Assembly: GCA_902702965.1 (NCBI GenBank)
Contig: CACRXP010000315.1
Span: 546,513 to 610,512, forward strand
From: Spirometra erinaceieuropaei
Lineage: Eukaryota; Platyhelminthes; Cestoda; Diphyllobothriidea; Diphyllobothriidae
Direction: 5' to 3'
DNA length: 64,000 nucleotides
Position 1 is the first letter of the stretch. Every line of letters starts with the position of its first letter. The notes under the pieces were generated by a model. The model saw only the letters and a program-made list of their open reading frames with translations, made no database searches and was not told where the DNA came from. Made by a program: the position numbers and the translations under genes. Shown in pieces: positions 1-11,309 of the stretch.

Positions 1-408
1 ACTGGAGGTCTGGAGTAAAAAGACCCAAGGATGCAGGCAAACCGACGAAACGGAGACCCGCGCCAATCCGCCTAGGATAGTACCTATGCAATTAATCTGA
101 TGCAGGTAATACTGTGCGCACATGCAACTAGAAGCATAATGGGAATCATGATGAATCATAATCCGTTTAGGATAAATCTTTCGCCTTTTACTAAAGATTT
201 CCGTGTGGGGGTGCAATACAATGAGTCTATATAGACAGTCTTGCAGCGCCTCGTTCTCGGGGCGGTTAAAGTGAAGAAGAGTCATCCTGACAAAGCCTCT
301 GTGCGTGCACCCCCCAGACATAATGAGAACGTTATCACAGATACCGAAATCGAGCCAGTAGGTACAATTGTAGGATCAGTGGGCAGGGCTACAAACTACC
401 ATCCTGCC
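1..408 (-). mobile_element. Merlin-like DNA transposon, end fragment cut by window start
   Basis: This stretch is the near-identical reverse complement of 37494-37912, the left end of a complete element. The terminal sequence ends at 408 and reads, on the minus strand, GGCAGGATGGTAGTTTG, matching the terminal inverted repeats at 37494 and 46677. The other end lies outside the window, so its target duplication cannot be tested. No transposase is visible. Assignment to Merlin rests on the GG-starting ends and the 8-bp target duplications of the two complete copies. Confidence 0.6.
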
Positions 409-2108
409 ATTCTCTATAAACACATAATGGTATGTTAACGATCAGGCCTTTCAGTTCTATTTAAATTTATTAGGCACCGACCGGTCTCATGGCATGCCGC
501 CTTATGAAAACTTTTATTCCTACGACGTCCCCATCGGCGAAATCAAGCAAAATCCAGTTTCTCTTGTTGAACCCTATATCATTTAACTCAAAGAGTCAAG
601 GATAACACAAAACCCTGGAAAACTGTTTTGCAATCTACCTTCAGAATGTAAGCACTTGACAACCCGTCTTATATGAAATCGCACTAATTATTAGACGATA
701 TTTAATTGTAAAGTTCACTGAAACACTATCATTAGACGTTATTTTATTTCTACTTTCATATTTACTGCGTTTTTGGTAGGAGAATACATTCTATACATCT
801 AAAAAGAAGTTTACTAAATTGGAGCCATTTCTGATATTTTCGGGATATTGCGCTCTTCAAAATAAATCGGTATTTCTAAATAACGCAAAACTGCCTTTAA
901 TATTTCTTTCATGTTTTTAATTTTTTAGACTTGTACTTAATTAACATAGACATTGGACGCATGAGATGGTGTCGGTTTGCGAGTGATTGGCAATCATTCG
1001 CAAATTTCGACACAATTTATGGGTTAGGTCAGCAACTGTACGTTCAACTACCATCCAAAAACACTTTAATATTATTTCAAAGTCATTTATGCTTAAAAGT
1101 ATGTGACTTTTAGCTATGCGTGAATACACCTAAAAATGTTACTTTTAACAAGGCGAAAACTAACTAAGTTGCCCCTATATTCAGACATGCAGTATTTCAG
1201 CTTAAGGCCTATATAGCACGAAAAGGTCGCACTGATAAGTTCATAAATACAAGGAACAATTAAGTACCGTACATTGTTTTTTGTTTTTAGGACCTTTGTG
1301 TTTGGAATTTTCTATCGTTTGGTGAATACTTTTTTGAAAAAAAAAGTTTTATTGATTTAGTACTGTGCATACACTAACATTACTATTTGAGAGTCGGTAA
1401 AGTAATTTACTCCCAAAAATGTCTTGGTCATGAAAATAAATGAAAACAATCAGCGGGTATTTTATGTGTTCTGCGAAAAAGTAAATTCACAAATGAGTGA
1501 ATCCGGGCATACGTAACCGCGAGTAGGCGTTTTTGCTTAGTCGGTATCTGCCCGAATTCCTGGGAGAATCCGGCTGACTGATTCTGGTGCAACATTCCAC
1601 CCGTCAGCGTCAAAGTAGAGCTCAACTTTTTGAGGCTGTGTTCTAGGTAATGAATGGACGTTTACTGGCGTCTGGAAAAGGCGAAAATCGATAATTCTCC
1701 CGCAACGTACCACTGGGGTGTGTTCTCCATCGCATACGTTCGCATCAGGAAGAGAACACAGCCTGTTAAACTGGAATAGACGGGAACCTAGCCCAGTTCT
1801 GGAGCTGACTGATCTCTGTATTTCTGGTCCAAATGATAAGTAATATCACAGAGAGCATGAGTTCTCTCCTTGCGTAGATAACAACTATAGAAACAGTCGA
1901 ACGAGCAGACTACTTACCCTGACCTGATTTCGGGAGACTGGGAGGGAATAAGTCATTTGTTGAGATTCCAGACGTTGATTCATGCAAGAAGCCGACTCCA
2001 TGATCTGCGTAGTTTTACTGGTACCTTGTGCTAAACAGAAAAGGCGAATGAGCTCTCGGACTAGACCCTGACTCTCTCCATACCAAATAGGATGGAGACC
2101 CGCGCTAA
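409..2108. other. No recognisable gene; unassigned AT-rich DNA
   Basis: Only short, stop-bounded open stretches without recognisable motifs are present. I see no splice-bounded coding exon and no known repeat from elsewhere in the window. Confidence 0.5.
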
Positions 2109-2235
2109 CAGGGAAAGTGCTTCTGAGGCAGCTTCTCTGTGCAGCCCACTGGGGGGTCACCTGTCCCTGACCCTTACACCCAGATGCTGTAAATTTTGCC
2201 TTTATGGAGCCAAAGAGATCCATATGAACCGATTC
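2109..2235 (+). repeat. Duplicated MITE flank, copy 1
   Basis: The block starting AGGGAAAGTGCTTCTGAGG and running to the MITE start is repeated at 3031-3160 with about 85% identity by eye. It contains the tract CCCACTGGGGGGTCA, shared by both copies. It marks the left border of a tandem duplication. Confidence 0.7.
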
Positions 2236-3027
2236 CTACGGAAGGTGTGCTAACTCAAGAAATGTTGGCCGAAATTCTGAAATGCGTTTTTGTTTCGATA
2301 AGATTAGTTAAGTAGTGTTGTAAGACTAATCATCAATCAGCACAATTCTATAATAATTCAATTAACTTAGGATCTCGGCATTCAAACGACCTTCTTTTCG
2401 TCCGCATGCCAAAACACACTGTAAAATGACTGCTTCAATGGCATAAATTTTTCTCATTGATTTTCGATGTCCATAAAAAATGCAATTATATTTCATAGAA
2501 AACAAGCATAAAAATATGCATTCTTTAGCTCATCAGGTAGAAAATGCTGTCTTCTTCCAACTGTATGCTCAAAGGTTGGGCATAATTCGGTTTTCAAAAA
2601 GTTTCTAATTATGAGATTTTTTGATACCGTGAAATGGCCGTTCACAATACTTCATGTCTTTACATTTACCAATATGGAATGTAAAGTTTTCAATATGGTT
2701 CAAGTGCACAGTTAAATTTTATTAGCCCCATATAGTTTCCTCTTAATGTCGTAGAGAAATGTACGGTTTTCCGTACGCGGAAAACATTCGGCTTGTAGTT
2801 TGGAAACCCTGAATGCAAGTATAACGACAGGTGGGAGTTCAAAATTATTCGGGAATTGGAAATACCCTTCCTTCAAGTATAAAATTGGAGGAAGGCATAA
2901 TCATCTACCGAATGAACAAAAGAGTGAATATTTTTCCGCATGTTAATCATGAAATATGATTGAATGCTTAAGGGTATGGAAAATCGATGGGAAAAATGCA
3001 CGGTACATAAGTAGTCATTTTTTAGGA
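2236..3027 (+). mobile_element. Foldback Tc1-type MITE, right end missing
   Basis: The left terminus (GTGCTAACTCAAGAAATGTTGG) is that of a roughly 1-kb palindromic family. Internal landmarks follow in family order: the CATAAAAATATGCATTC block, the TTTCTAATTATGAGATTTTT block, and TTTCCGTACGCGGAAAAC. The copy stops at about 3027, after the ATCGATGGGAAAAATGCA block, where the duplicated flank begins. No coding capacity is visible. Confidence 0.7.
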
Positions 3028-3030
3028 TGG

Positions 3031-3160
3031 CAGGGAAAGTGCTCCAGAGACAACTTCTTTGTGCGGCCCACTGGGGGGTCAACTGCCCCTGACCCTTACA
3101 CCCAGATGCGGGAAAATGTTGCCTTTGTGGGGCCAAAGAGATCCATCTGAACTGACTCCT
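3031..3160 (+). repeat. Duplicated MITE flank, copy 2
   Basis: Second copy of the 2109-2235 block, about 921 bp downstream in the same orientation. It is again followed immediately by a MITE left end, so flank and element were duplicated together. Confidence 0.7.
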
Positions 3161-4155
3161 ACAGTAGGGTTGCTGACTCATGAGATGTTGGCTGAAATTC
3201 TGAAATTCGTTTTCGTTTCGAAAAGATTAGTTAAGTAGGGTCGTAAAACTTAACATCAGACAGCGTAATTATATAGTAATGCAGTAACCTCAAGGTGCCG
3301 GCTCTTGAATGAACTTGTTTTCGGCCGTATAAAATACAACACAGGTTAAAAAATGACTAATTACGTAACATGTGCTTTTTTCATCGATTTCCGATGCCCT
3401 TAGAAATTCAATCATATTTCATGGAAAACATGCATAAAATACCCATTTTTTTGCTCATTCGGTATAGGATCACGTCTTCCAATTTTGTACTCGCAAAAAG
3501 GGTATAATTGGGTTTTAGAAAAAGTTTCTAATTATGAGATTTTTTTGATTCCGTGAAATAGCCGTCCATAAAACATCATGTCTCTACATTAACTAATGTG
3601 GCTTATAAAGTTTTCAATATGGCTCATGTCCGCTGTTAAATTTTGTGAACCCCATATGATTTCCTCTTAGTGTTGTAGAGAAATATATGGTTTTCCGTGC
3701 GCGGAAAACATACGGCATGTTGTTAGGAAACCCTGCATGCAAGTGTAACGACAGGTGAGGGTTTAAAATTATTCGGGAATTGAGAACGTTTTTGTAAATC
3801 GAATTATACACTTCTTTCGAGCATAAAATTGGAAAGAGACGTTGTTTTCTACCGAATAAGCAAAGAAATAAATATTTTTATCCATGTTTTACATGAAATA
3901 TGATTGAAATTTTAAGGGCATCGAAAATCGATGGGAAAAATGCATGCTATATAAGTGGTCATTTTTAACGAAGTGTCGTTTTTGCATGCGGACGGAAGGA
4001 TGTTCATTCGAAAGCCGGAATCTTGAGGAAACTCAATTATTATAAAATTATGCTGCATGATATTTGGTTTTACGACCCTACGTAAGCTATATTTTCGAAA
4101 CGAAAGCGCATTTCGGAATTTCGGCTAACATTTCCTGAGTAAGTACACATACCGT
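3161..4155 (+). mobile_element. Foldback Tc1-type MITE, complete
   Basis: The left end reads ACAGTAGGGTTGCTGACTCA and the right end reads TGAGTAAGTACACATACCGTA, its approximate reverse complement. Pairing continues inward through CGTTTCGAAAAG and ATTTTCGAAACG, so the whole element folds on itself. It is about 1 kb long with no coding frame. It lies in direct repeat with the truncated copy at 2236. Confidence 0.75.
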
Positions 4156-6309
4156 AAGTGAATATGATTATTTTTGTACGGTAACCTCCCCCCCCCCGAC
4201 AAAATGTCATGAGAAAAAAATCATTCCGCAGTCAAGTTGTCAATCACACGCAAAAGCAGGAGCACGTTGTACGAGAATAGAATACCACTTTGCCAAAAGC
4301 CTTGATTATATATTTTTAAAATACAGTTTACATGGTTGTCTAACAGGCTTTTTGAAATAAATAAATAATTCCTCATGACTCAAATTCCTCGCTCCTTCTT
4401 GTTCGATTTTTCGTTAATTAGATATTATATGAGACACTGGCGACCAGCTTTGTGAATATCGGCATCCAATATTTTAACTTAGTTACTGATGCATTCAATG
4501 TCGAATTGAATTTTTGGGGTCTTTGAATTTTACTTAACGACTTTACTTTACTTATTTGTGAGTTTTGTTAATTCCGGTGACCCATTCGTCCACGCAGCCT
4601 GAAGTTAAATTTGTTTTGACTCTGGTGTTAGGCGTTTGAAAAGCTTTCTCACAATAAATGACGAAAGGCGTATACGGTTATGTACATATTTGAACAAAAT
4701 CCGGATAAGCAGGAGGCATTTTCGCCTTTGTTCGTATAAACGTTGGTCTAGGCACTTACGATGCAGGCTTCGAACACAGATCCTTACTACTCCTCTGTCA
4801 TTGTTGTGGGCTCTGAATACTACTTTAATTGATGCACGCTCATCCATTTCTTTTCAAACTTTGCACAATTTCATTATAGGTTATCAATAATAACGAGTAA
4901 AATGTTGTGTCGCGTAGATATTTTTCAGGAAAACAAAACTTATTGTAAAATGTTGTCCCTAGGATTAACATATGCATATGCGGGTAACAGTGAAAACCCC
5001 TCCACTTTATACGTATATATCAGGGAAATGAGATTCTTTTGGGGACTATGACTTTTATTACGTACATTTTCATTGTCAGACTATGGGTGATGTACAAAAC
5101 CGACTGACTTCTTTACCGTATTCATCAAAGGGTCATACGATCGGTCAACGTATTGGCACAGATATTGAGCAGTCGTAAAACTCTTTGTTAGACACGGTTA
5201 AAAAGCCAATTGTTATTGTGCACCAGCCATAGTCTAAAGACCTGCCTTGAAAATTTGCGCAACCAAAGTTAAAGTTTTCCAAAGAATCCTACCCTCCTTA
5301 TCGAATTTCTCGGGAAGCCCGTTTCGCAATATGCACATATACTCATGCATAATCTAATTAGTATAATTTTCATGCGACGAAGCCTCTGCAGTACTCCGAA
5401 CATGGGTCTTTGTCCAAGGACCGAACAGCTCTTTTTGCTGCTCTACGACGCAACTACGAGGAGTTCGGTTCCTCTGTGTGTCCCTAGAATGTTTTTTGTT
5501 CAAGCTACTTTAGATTTGACAGTTAAACTAGTAGGTTCATAAGTCCTTTAGAATAGGGCTTGGAATTAGGCATCTGGGAGGCGGATTTCTAAATACTCTT
5601 TGTTGGGCTACTGCATACGCCGAGGGTCGCCAGTGAGAACTTGGAGTTATTTAAAGTGAAGCAGACAACCGGAAGTGGGCGTGGAAGCAGCGGTGAGCAG
5701 CTCCGTTTACGCGGACCACACACGGCCTGTTCCCCGAGTTCATAAGTACTAGGTTTTAACGAGGGTTGTTGTAGGCCTCTCATAAATGAGAGCACCAGTA
5801 GGAAGGAATCCGAACTTGGTTCTGGGTAGAATCGGGTTATTCCGTCAGACGGCAACACTAAGTCAGGACAGTATGTGTGGTTTGGAATAATTTGGAGATT
5901 GCTTCCAGTTATTTGAGATGATGAGAACGAATGATGGATTCAAATTGGATTGACCTTACTCTCTCCTCTGTCCGCATATGGCAGTTGCCTGCATTGGATA
6001 AGGTTGCGACCGATCACCGTGACTTAAGGCCTTCGCCACGTGAACGCCCACCAATGGTAACAAGAGTTCGTTCCTCACTTTCAACGTTGACAGACTTGAA
6101 AGCAGTGAGGCCTTTAGATGATTGCGCACACGAATGGGTGTAGTTTCGGCAGGAAAGGTGTGCTGGTCGGGATCACGGGTATTGATTTTAAAAGTACGCC
6201 GTGCAAATTCGCAGGTGTCTGACTAGGCCAAGGCATGTCTGGAATGTAAGCTTACAGTTGAATTATTCAAAATCCGCCAAAACATCTATGAATTACATGA
6301 ACCTGGTAC
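4156..6309. other. No recognisable gene
   Basis: The short reading frames here, including ones on opposite strands over 4600-4890 and 5345-5860, show no family motif. A short poly-C run lies at about 4188-4198. I find no feature I can name. Confidence 0.5.
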
Positions 6310-6480
6310 TCATCTGGTGGATTCCAGACGTTGCAGTAGGTTAGGCGGGTAAACCTGACCCAAATGTGATTAAATTCGCGTCATCCGGTGGGACCTCGTA
6401 GGTCAAGTGGTTAGAGCGTTGGCTGTACTAAGGCCTTCCCCTTACTGCGTGGGTTCGAATCCCGCCGAGGCGCCGATTTG
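6310..6480 (+). repeat. tRNA-like repeat (SINE A)
   Basis: A Pol III A box-like stretch (TAGGTCAAGTGGTTAGAGCG) and a perfect B box (GGTTCGAATCC) are correctly spaced. The ends CCTCG and CGAGG can form a short acceptor-like stem. The anticodon loop region reads CTGTACTA, most like a tyrosine tRNA. The head is too long and poorly paired for a working tRNA. The same head, with the same upstream block 6310-6392, occurs on the minus strand at 31262-32110 (interrupted), so this is a dispersed repeat. Confidence 0.65.
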
Positions 6481-6934
6481 TTCACAGTTGGGTCAACATG
6501 ATAAGGTAGGTATTGGATCTCAAGTCCGATGGCTAAGTTGGTGCTCGAGCAAAGTGAACCAAAACGGAGATGATGTTGAAGTGACGAGACAGTTTCTTCA
6601 GTGGTGTTGGCGTCACAAGGTTCATGTGGACCTTCAAAGGACGATAGGCATTGGCACAGATTTGCTAATCTGCCTTCTAAAAATCGATAAAAACTCTGGT
6701 TCTCTAGATATAACTGATGTGTCCGCAACTCGACTCCCAAGGTTGGCAATCGGACGAAAAATCAATTTTCGAGTACGACTCTATCGTCTACCTTTAGCTA
6801 TCATAACTTTACTGACTTTGGCCTGGCAAGTGGCTGCATCTTCCTGACCCATAGGAAGTTTGTTTGCTTTTCAAAGCCAATGGATCGGTGTGAGCCCACC
6901 CCTAAGTTAATAAATATAAATATATAGAAAAAAG
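6481..6934. other. Body or flank of the tRNA-like repeat
   Basis: The sequence downstream of the tRNA-like head ends in an A-rich tract near 6908-6938 (TTAATAAATATAAATATATAG). This could be the 3' tail of a SINE that begins at the head. The reading frame across it has no recognisable motif. Confidence 0.35.
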
Positions 6935-7080
6935 TAAATCGCTGACAAAGGACAGGAGGACTGGAATGGCCACTTTTACCCAGCTTTTTCCACACCCACG
7001 GTTAGGGGCATCTGAGACTCGAACCCTAACTCCTTGTGTATCAAGCGTCATGAAACTTCGTCTACTGAACTGTGCAATGA
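6935..7080 (-). repeat. Diverged SINE B copy
   Basis: Read on the minus strand, it has a B box (GGGTTCGAGTCTC) followed by the SINE B body landmarks GTGGCCATTCCAGTC and CTGTCCTTTGTC. It is more diverged than the copies at 22 kb and 31 kb, so it is probably older. Confidence 0.6.
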
Positions 7081-7290
7081 TTTACCGTACTAACCTCGTC
7101 AGTGGGTCCCCCAGCTTTCCCTGTGTGTTTTCCGATATATGAACTCTAGTTTCAGCCAGTAGTATAAAATTGTGTAATTGTTTACCGTACTAATAGCATA
7201 GCTAATACCTGTTGACAGTTTGTGAGTATTACGCACTTATTCCGCAGTAGCTGATGTATTTCAGCCCAAATATTCATAACAGATTTCGGG
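7081..7290. repeat. Diverged copy of the palindrome-arm repeat (family E)
   Basis: It shares TTACCGTACTAAC, GTCAGTGGGTCCCCCAGC and the TTCAGCCCAAATATTCAT block with 45786-46385 and with 11310-11500. The order of blocks differs slightly between copies. No coding function is seen. Confidence 0.55.
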
Positions 7291-7727
7291 TAGTGCCTGA
7301 AAAGGTCTGTTCGGAAGGCCTTTCTCCAAGTTTGTGCATTAATTACCTTGGGAATTAAACCAGGCAAGAAAACATAATTTCACAGATCAACTATTTCTTT
7401 AAGGTCTCTGTCCATTCATTTTTCGAAAAGGTTGCACTTTATATAAGCACTGAAAGCCAATGTGACGGTACACTATTTAATTGGGGGTTTTAGGGGGTGA
7501 ACAGGTGTTTGAATTATACCTGTATTTAAGTCTCTGCTTGCCGGTCAGCCCTTTAGAGTGCTACTACCGATTTAAAAGCAGATCTAACAAATTTCCTCAA
7601 TTTTCTGGCGTTTACCGACTTTGCACTATCAGTCCCTTTCTAAGTTTCATTTTCTTTAACAGAAACAGTTGGTACTTAAAAGTCTTGCTTAAACCCCCCT
7701 CCCTTCCCCGCCTCCCCGTGTCCACAG
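7291..7727 (+). other. Probable intron upstream of the SAXO-like exon
   Basis: No coding motif is seen. The last 35 bases are strongly pyrimidine-rich and end in TGTCCACAG, a good 3' splice site directly before the coding exon. Confidence 0.5.
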
Positions 7728-8046
7728 AGCACAACAGACTACGGCGACAGTTACCGTGAATGGCCACTGACCAGTCGCGCCCAACAATGCAAAAGGGGGC
7801 CCGGCTACGTACCGCCAGAAGTGCCCTTCCAGGGCCTATCTATCCAACAAACCGACTACATTCCGCATCCCGGTGCGAGGAAACCCTCCTCCTACATGAA
7901 GAAACTGGAGCACAAGACTGACGTACTCAACTCCACTGATCGGAAGTTCAATGATGAGACGCTGTACCGTCACGACTTCACTGAGAAGCCCACTGAAGTC
8001 TGTCCCGCCCTGCTGTTGGTTCGGAGCGGAGAGTTGGTCTTCAAGG
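7728..8046 (+). CDS. SAXO/FAM154-like axonemal microtubule protein, one internal exon
   Basis: The reading frame from the splice acceptor encodes about 106 residues that look like the Mn repeats of the stabiliser of axonemal microtubules (SAXO, FAM154) family. These proteins bind and stabilise ciliary, flagellar and centriolar microtubules. Visible motifs in order are TTDYGDSYREWP (residues 2-13), PPEVPFQGLSIQQTDYIPH (about 31-49) and FNDETLYRHDFTEK (about 70-83); the spacing of F-x-G and D-Y/F positions suits two to three Mn modules. The acceptor is a pyrimidine tract ending CACAG at 7727, and the best donor is AGG/GTGAGG after 8046, leaving phase 1. A shorter start at 7730 is also possible. 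No stop or frameshift interrupts it and codons look normal. I find no second exon in the window, so it is either part of a gene with long introns or a captured fragment. Confidence 0.72.
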
Positions 8047-9326
8047 GTGAGGTGTGTGTGTGACCGGTTTACGTCCTAGTGCTCAGCTCCTTCATTCTTT
8101 GCCCGGCGTACATCTGCCTATGCGCCATGCGGTAAGTGGGATGAGCGAAAAATGCAATGAGAAACGCCCTTTCTCGGGTGGGCTTTTGGCCAGAAAAGAC
8201 AACATACTGGCCACCTGCTATGCTGCAAATTATAAAAAGATAGCGGTAGGAAGGAATTCCGTTACTCTCCAGCAGTGGTTGTTTTTCTAACAGCTCCTCA
8301 ATCCCAGCGTCCATGGTGTCTTTTTCCTGACCGTCGTTGTAGCCAAGTTACTGCGTCCTGATTGGTTGGTCGAGAAAGTGGGCATGAAGGCTTCGCGTAC
8401 TCGTGCGCCGTAACTCCGGCCAGTGGCGCGGTGTGCCGATTGGCTGACGTAGATGTGCGTGTGTGGTGATTGGGGCATTCCGGAGTTATGGCGGCTATTG
8501 GTCTGCGCGTTGGAGGCTTCTAAAGGCTGGGCCTTCTCATGGGGACTCTACAGGATTTCGTGGTCTCGCCCCGTCAAATCGTACCATCTTTGGAGCCTCT
8601 TAAATATCATCTTAAGTAGTATTTTGATGAGTTGGCTTTTGATTCGACTTGCAGACTGGCTTGATTTGGCATCCACTCGTGTTTCGCCAGTAAACGTGTC
8701 AGTAAACACAAGCGATAAAGGTGTGACATAAAAAGGGGTCGGCAGTCTGTTTCACGTCCTTACAGAGTGCGAAAGTGACCAACGTCGTCATCCATGCAGG
8801 GGAAAACATCTCTGTTCAGTCAGGCAGCAGAGAATACGAAGGGAGAAGTTTTCCCTGTTAAATGGAATAAGATGAGGTCCTTGATCCCCTTAATCCGTGT
8901 GAGATCGCTGGGGGCTCCGCTGGCATAATGAGTAGTAAGCGCGTCGTTTGGCCAAAGACATAACATTGGAATGGTTTCGGGGCGGAGACAGCTGCGAATG
9001 AGAGTCCATTTTCAACACACACACTGTTTGGGACTGCTTGAGACTGCCGTTTCTGTACTAAGGGAAGAATAACTTTCGAATTGACCTAGCGCGAGCAGAT
9101 AGTGCTGGCATTTCAAGGTAGATTAGGTGCCGATACTTGACATGGAACTGATTTCTCATAACTAGGCAACTCACAGAGATCGACGGTGCTAACTGCGAGA
9201 GGTGACGTCCGATCGATAATTTCCAAAGCTCAGGGTCTGTGCACCACCTTTTGAGTATTCCCAAGGCAGAAGAGCGTTATCGACAAAGACTAGGGAAAAC
9301 TGGAATGACCATTGCTGGCCCATATA
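8047..9326. other. No recognisable gene; possibly intron
   Basis: The stretch begins with a donor-like GTGAGGTGTGTGTGTG. Nothing recognisable follows: no Mn-repeat exon, no repeat shared elsewhere that I can see. Confidence 0.45.
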
Positions 9327-9557
9327 CAGTAGGTATGCTAACTCGTGAAATGTTAACCGAAACTCTGAAATGCGTCCTTGCTTCAAAAAAATTAATTAAG
9401 CAGGGTTTTAAATGTAATCGTCATGCAACATAATTCTATAATAATTCAGTTACCTCAGGATGGCGGATTTTGAACTACCTAAACAGCATGAGTTTTTCTC
9501 ATTGATTTTCGATGCCCTAAAATTCGATTACATTTCATAGAAACCATGCATAAAAAT

Positions 9558-9674
9558 ATTCATCCTTTTTTGCGAATGTCTCTGATGATGGATTCGAGTG
9601 AGAATCCGAAACGTCGGGCCAATAAATTTCTCGTTCCAGTGAACGCATCTTCGTCTTCTGATTCATCCTTTTGC
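9558..9674 (+). mobile_element. Mini-insertion with hammerhead core and target duplication
   Basis: ATTCATCCTTTTTTGC at 9558-9573 is repeated as ATTCATCCTTTTGC at 9661-9674, and the uninterrupted MITE copies have this block once. The roughly 87 inserted bases contain a hammerhead-like core, then CCAATAAATTTC and GTTCCAGTGAACGCATCTTCG. The same series follows the endonuclease region of Penelope-like fragments at 55.9 kb and 60.0 kb. It is therefore a very short 3'-end-only Penelope insertion or a retrozyme-like unit. Confidence 0.65.
9582..9612 (+). ncRNA. Hammerhead ribozyme-like core
   Basis: CTGATGA (9582-9588) is followed by stem II, GGATTC (9590-9595) pairing perfectly with GAATCC (9602-9607) across the loop GAGTGA, then GAAAC (9608-9612). 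This is the catalytic core order CUGANGA, stem II, GAAA. I could not identify convincing stems I and III, so self-cleavage is not shown. Confidence 0.55.
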
Positions 9675-10377
9675 CCATTCGGTAGAAAACTACGTCTTTT
9701 TCCAATTTCATACTTGAAAGAAGGGTGTCATCCGGTTTTCAAGAACTTTTTCAAGTCCCGAATAATTTTGAGCCCGACCTGCCGTTACACTTGCATTTAA
9801 TGTTTCCACACTACAAAACATGTATGTTCCGCGTACGGAAAACCATGCATTTCTCCAAGGTATTAAGAGGAAATCATATAAGGTTCAAAAGATCTGCCAG
9901 TGCATTTGAGCCATATTGCTAACTTTACAAGCAGCATCAGTACATGCGAAGACACGATGTTATATGAGGGGCAGTTTCACGGTACTAAAAAAATCTCACA
10001 ATTGGAAACTTTTCGAAAACCGAATTATAACTTTCCTTCGGGCATAAAATTGGAAGAGGACGTAATTTTCAGCAGGACGAGCAAAATATCGAATATTCTT
10101 ACGCATGTTTTTCAATGAAATATAATGTAATTTGTCAAGGGCATCGAAAATCAATGAGACATATTCATGCTGCATAAGTAGCCATTTTTTGCAGGGCGTC
10201 GTCTCTGCATGCGTCCGAAGAGATGTTCGTTCGAGAGCCGGCATCCCGAGGTATCTGGCTTATTACAGAATTATACTGCACGATGATTACTTTTAAAACC
10301 CTACTTAAGTGATATTTTCGAAACAAAAATTTATTTCCGAATTTTGGTCAAAATTTTATGAGTTTGCATACCTACCG

Positions 10378-10645
10378 TAAGCCGTCGTCAGCCAGCCACA
10401 TCCAGCCGTGGGAGCGTAACACCTGGGGCTCGATGCCGCTAAATATCGGCTAGAAGCCCAGCGTCCCAACCACTGACAGCTTGTAGGCCACAAATGGCCA
10501 ACCCAGTCTCCCTTGTCTTCGTCGATAATGTCCTTCTGCCACTGTGCGGCTGCTGCCTAGGCTAGAGAGAGAGAGTCGCAAGGCACAGCGGAACGAGTGA
10601 GTTCCACAACCCAATTGGTGCGCCCCCATCTACTCTAGCGAGGGC
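10378..10645. repeat. SINE B composite in inverted halves
   Basis: 10380-10475 resembles the SINE B head and body in minus orientation (GTCGTCAGCCAGCCA), though strongly diverged. 10490-10645 carries the plus-oriented body and tail (CCAGTCTCCCTTGTCTTCGTC, GTGCGGCTGCTG, GGAACGAGTGAGTTCC). The two halves meet head-on, so this is a rearranged pair. Confidence 0.6.
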
Positions 10646-11309
10646 GTCAGAAACCGGTGTGAATCAATTATTAGTTACTTTTCTTGGCACACAATGAAGA
10701 AGCATTTTTAAACTTACCGAATATTCCGGTTAGGTTGCAAGGCACATCTCTTAAGAGCAGTAAATGAACGGTTTTATGGACCTCCTATGACTTGCAATCA
10801 TATCTATTTTTAACTTTAAACACTATTAACATAATTATATCTCCTAGTCAAGCATTCTGTATTTTGTTAACTTATTGTCAATCCCTAGCACCTCTTTTCG
10901 TCCGTGACTTGTCCGATATTTGCTCACAGTCTTCCTGGAGGACATGTTAAACGGACACTAGGAAGCCAGGTTGGGCGAGGGAATACGGACTCCCGTATTG
11001 CCGATGGTCTTACCCTTAATTCCAGATGGGGCCAGGTTTAGTATTGGGGTTAAGGATAGGGCAGTTGGAGCTAGGATCAGGACTAGTAGGGCTTGTGTAA
11101 GTGCTAAGGAGTGGGGATAAAATAGTTAGGGTTAAGGCGGAGACACGAGATTAAGTACCTCCCTGTGGAGTTAGGCGCAGGGCCAACTGTAAGAGAGGGG
11201 GGAAGTCATATTCCCACGTCCGATCGAAGGTTGTATCTCTTCTTCATAGGAAGATTTCCTGCGGCACTCGGTAATAAAGGTTTCATCGACGCGAGAGGAG
11301 AACAGGGGT
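10646..11309. other. Unassigned DNA with a degenerate TTAGGG-like tract
   Basis: No gene is visible. Between about 11020 and 11150 the strand is rich in GGGTTA/GGGGT motifs (TTGGGGTTAAGGATAGGGC, TAGTTAGGGTTAAGG). This resembles decayed interstitial telomeric repeat, as at 27.8 and 30.8 kb, but is too irregular to be sure. Confidence 0.4.

Larger units (their letters stand above)
9327..10377 (+). mobile_element. Foldback Tc1-type MITE carrying a small insertion
   Basis: The ends are CAGTAGGTATGCTAAC at 9327 and TTTGCATACCTACCG ending at 10377, each next to TA, as expected for a Tc1/mariner target duplication. The inner arms pair through much of the element, including TGCGTACGGAAAACC-type blocks. 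It has no coding frame. It is interrupted at about 9574-9660 by a short hammerhead-bearing insertion. Confidence 0.78.

Noticed and set aside
6393..6478. A functional tRNA gene (tyrosine-like)
   Set aside because: The A and B boxes are good but stems are incomplete, the variable region is too long, and a second copy with the same flank exists at 31-32 kb; a repeat is more likely.
9582..9674. Claim of a complete, active hammerhead ribozyme
   Set aside because: The core and stem II are clear but I could not find stems I and III, so only a hammerhead-like core is reported.
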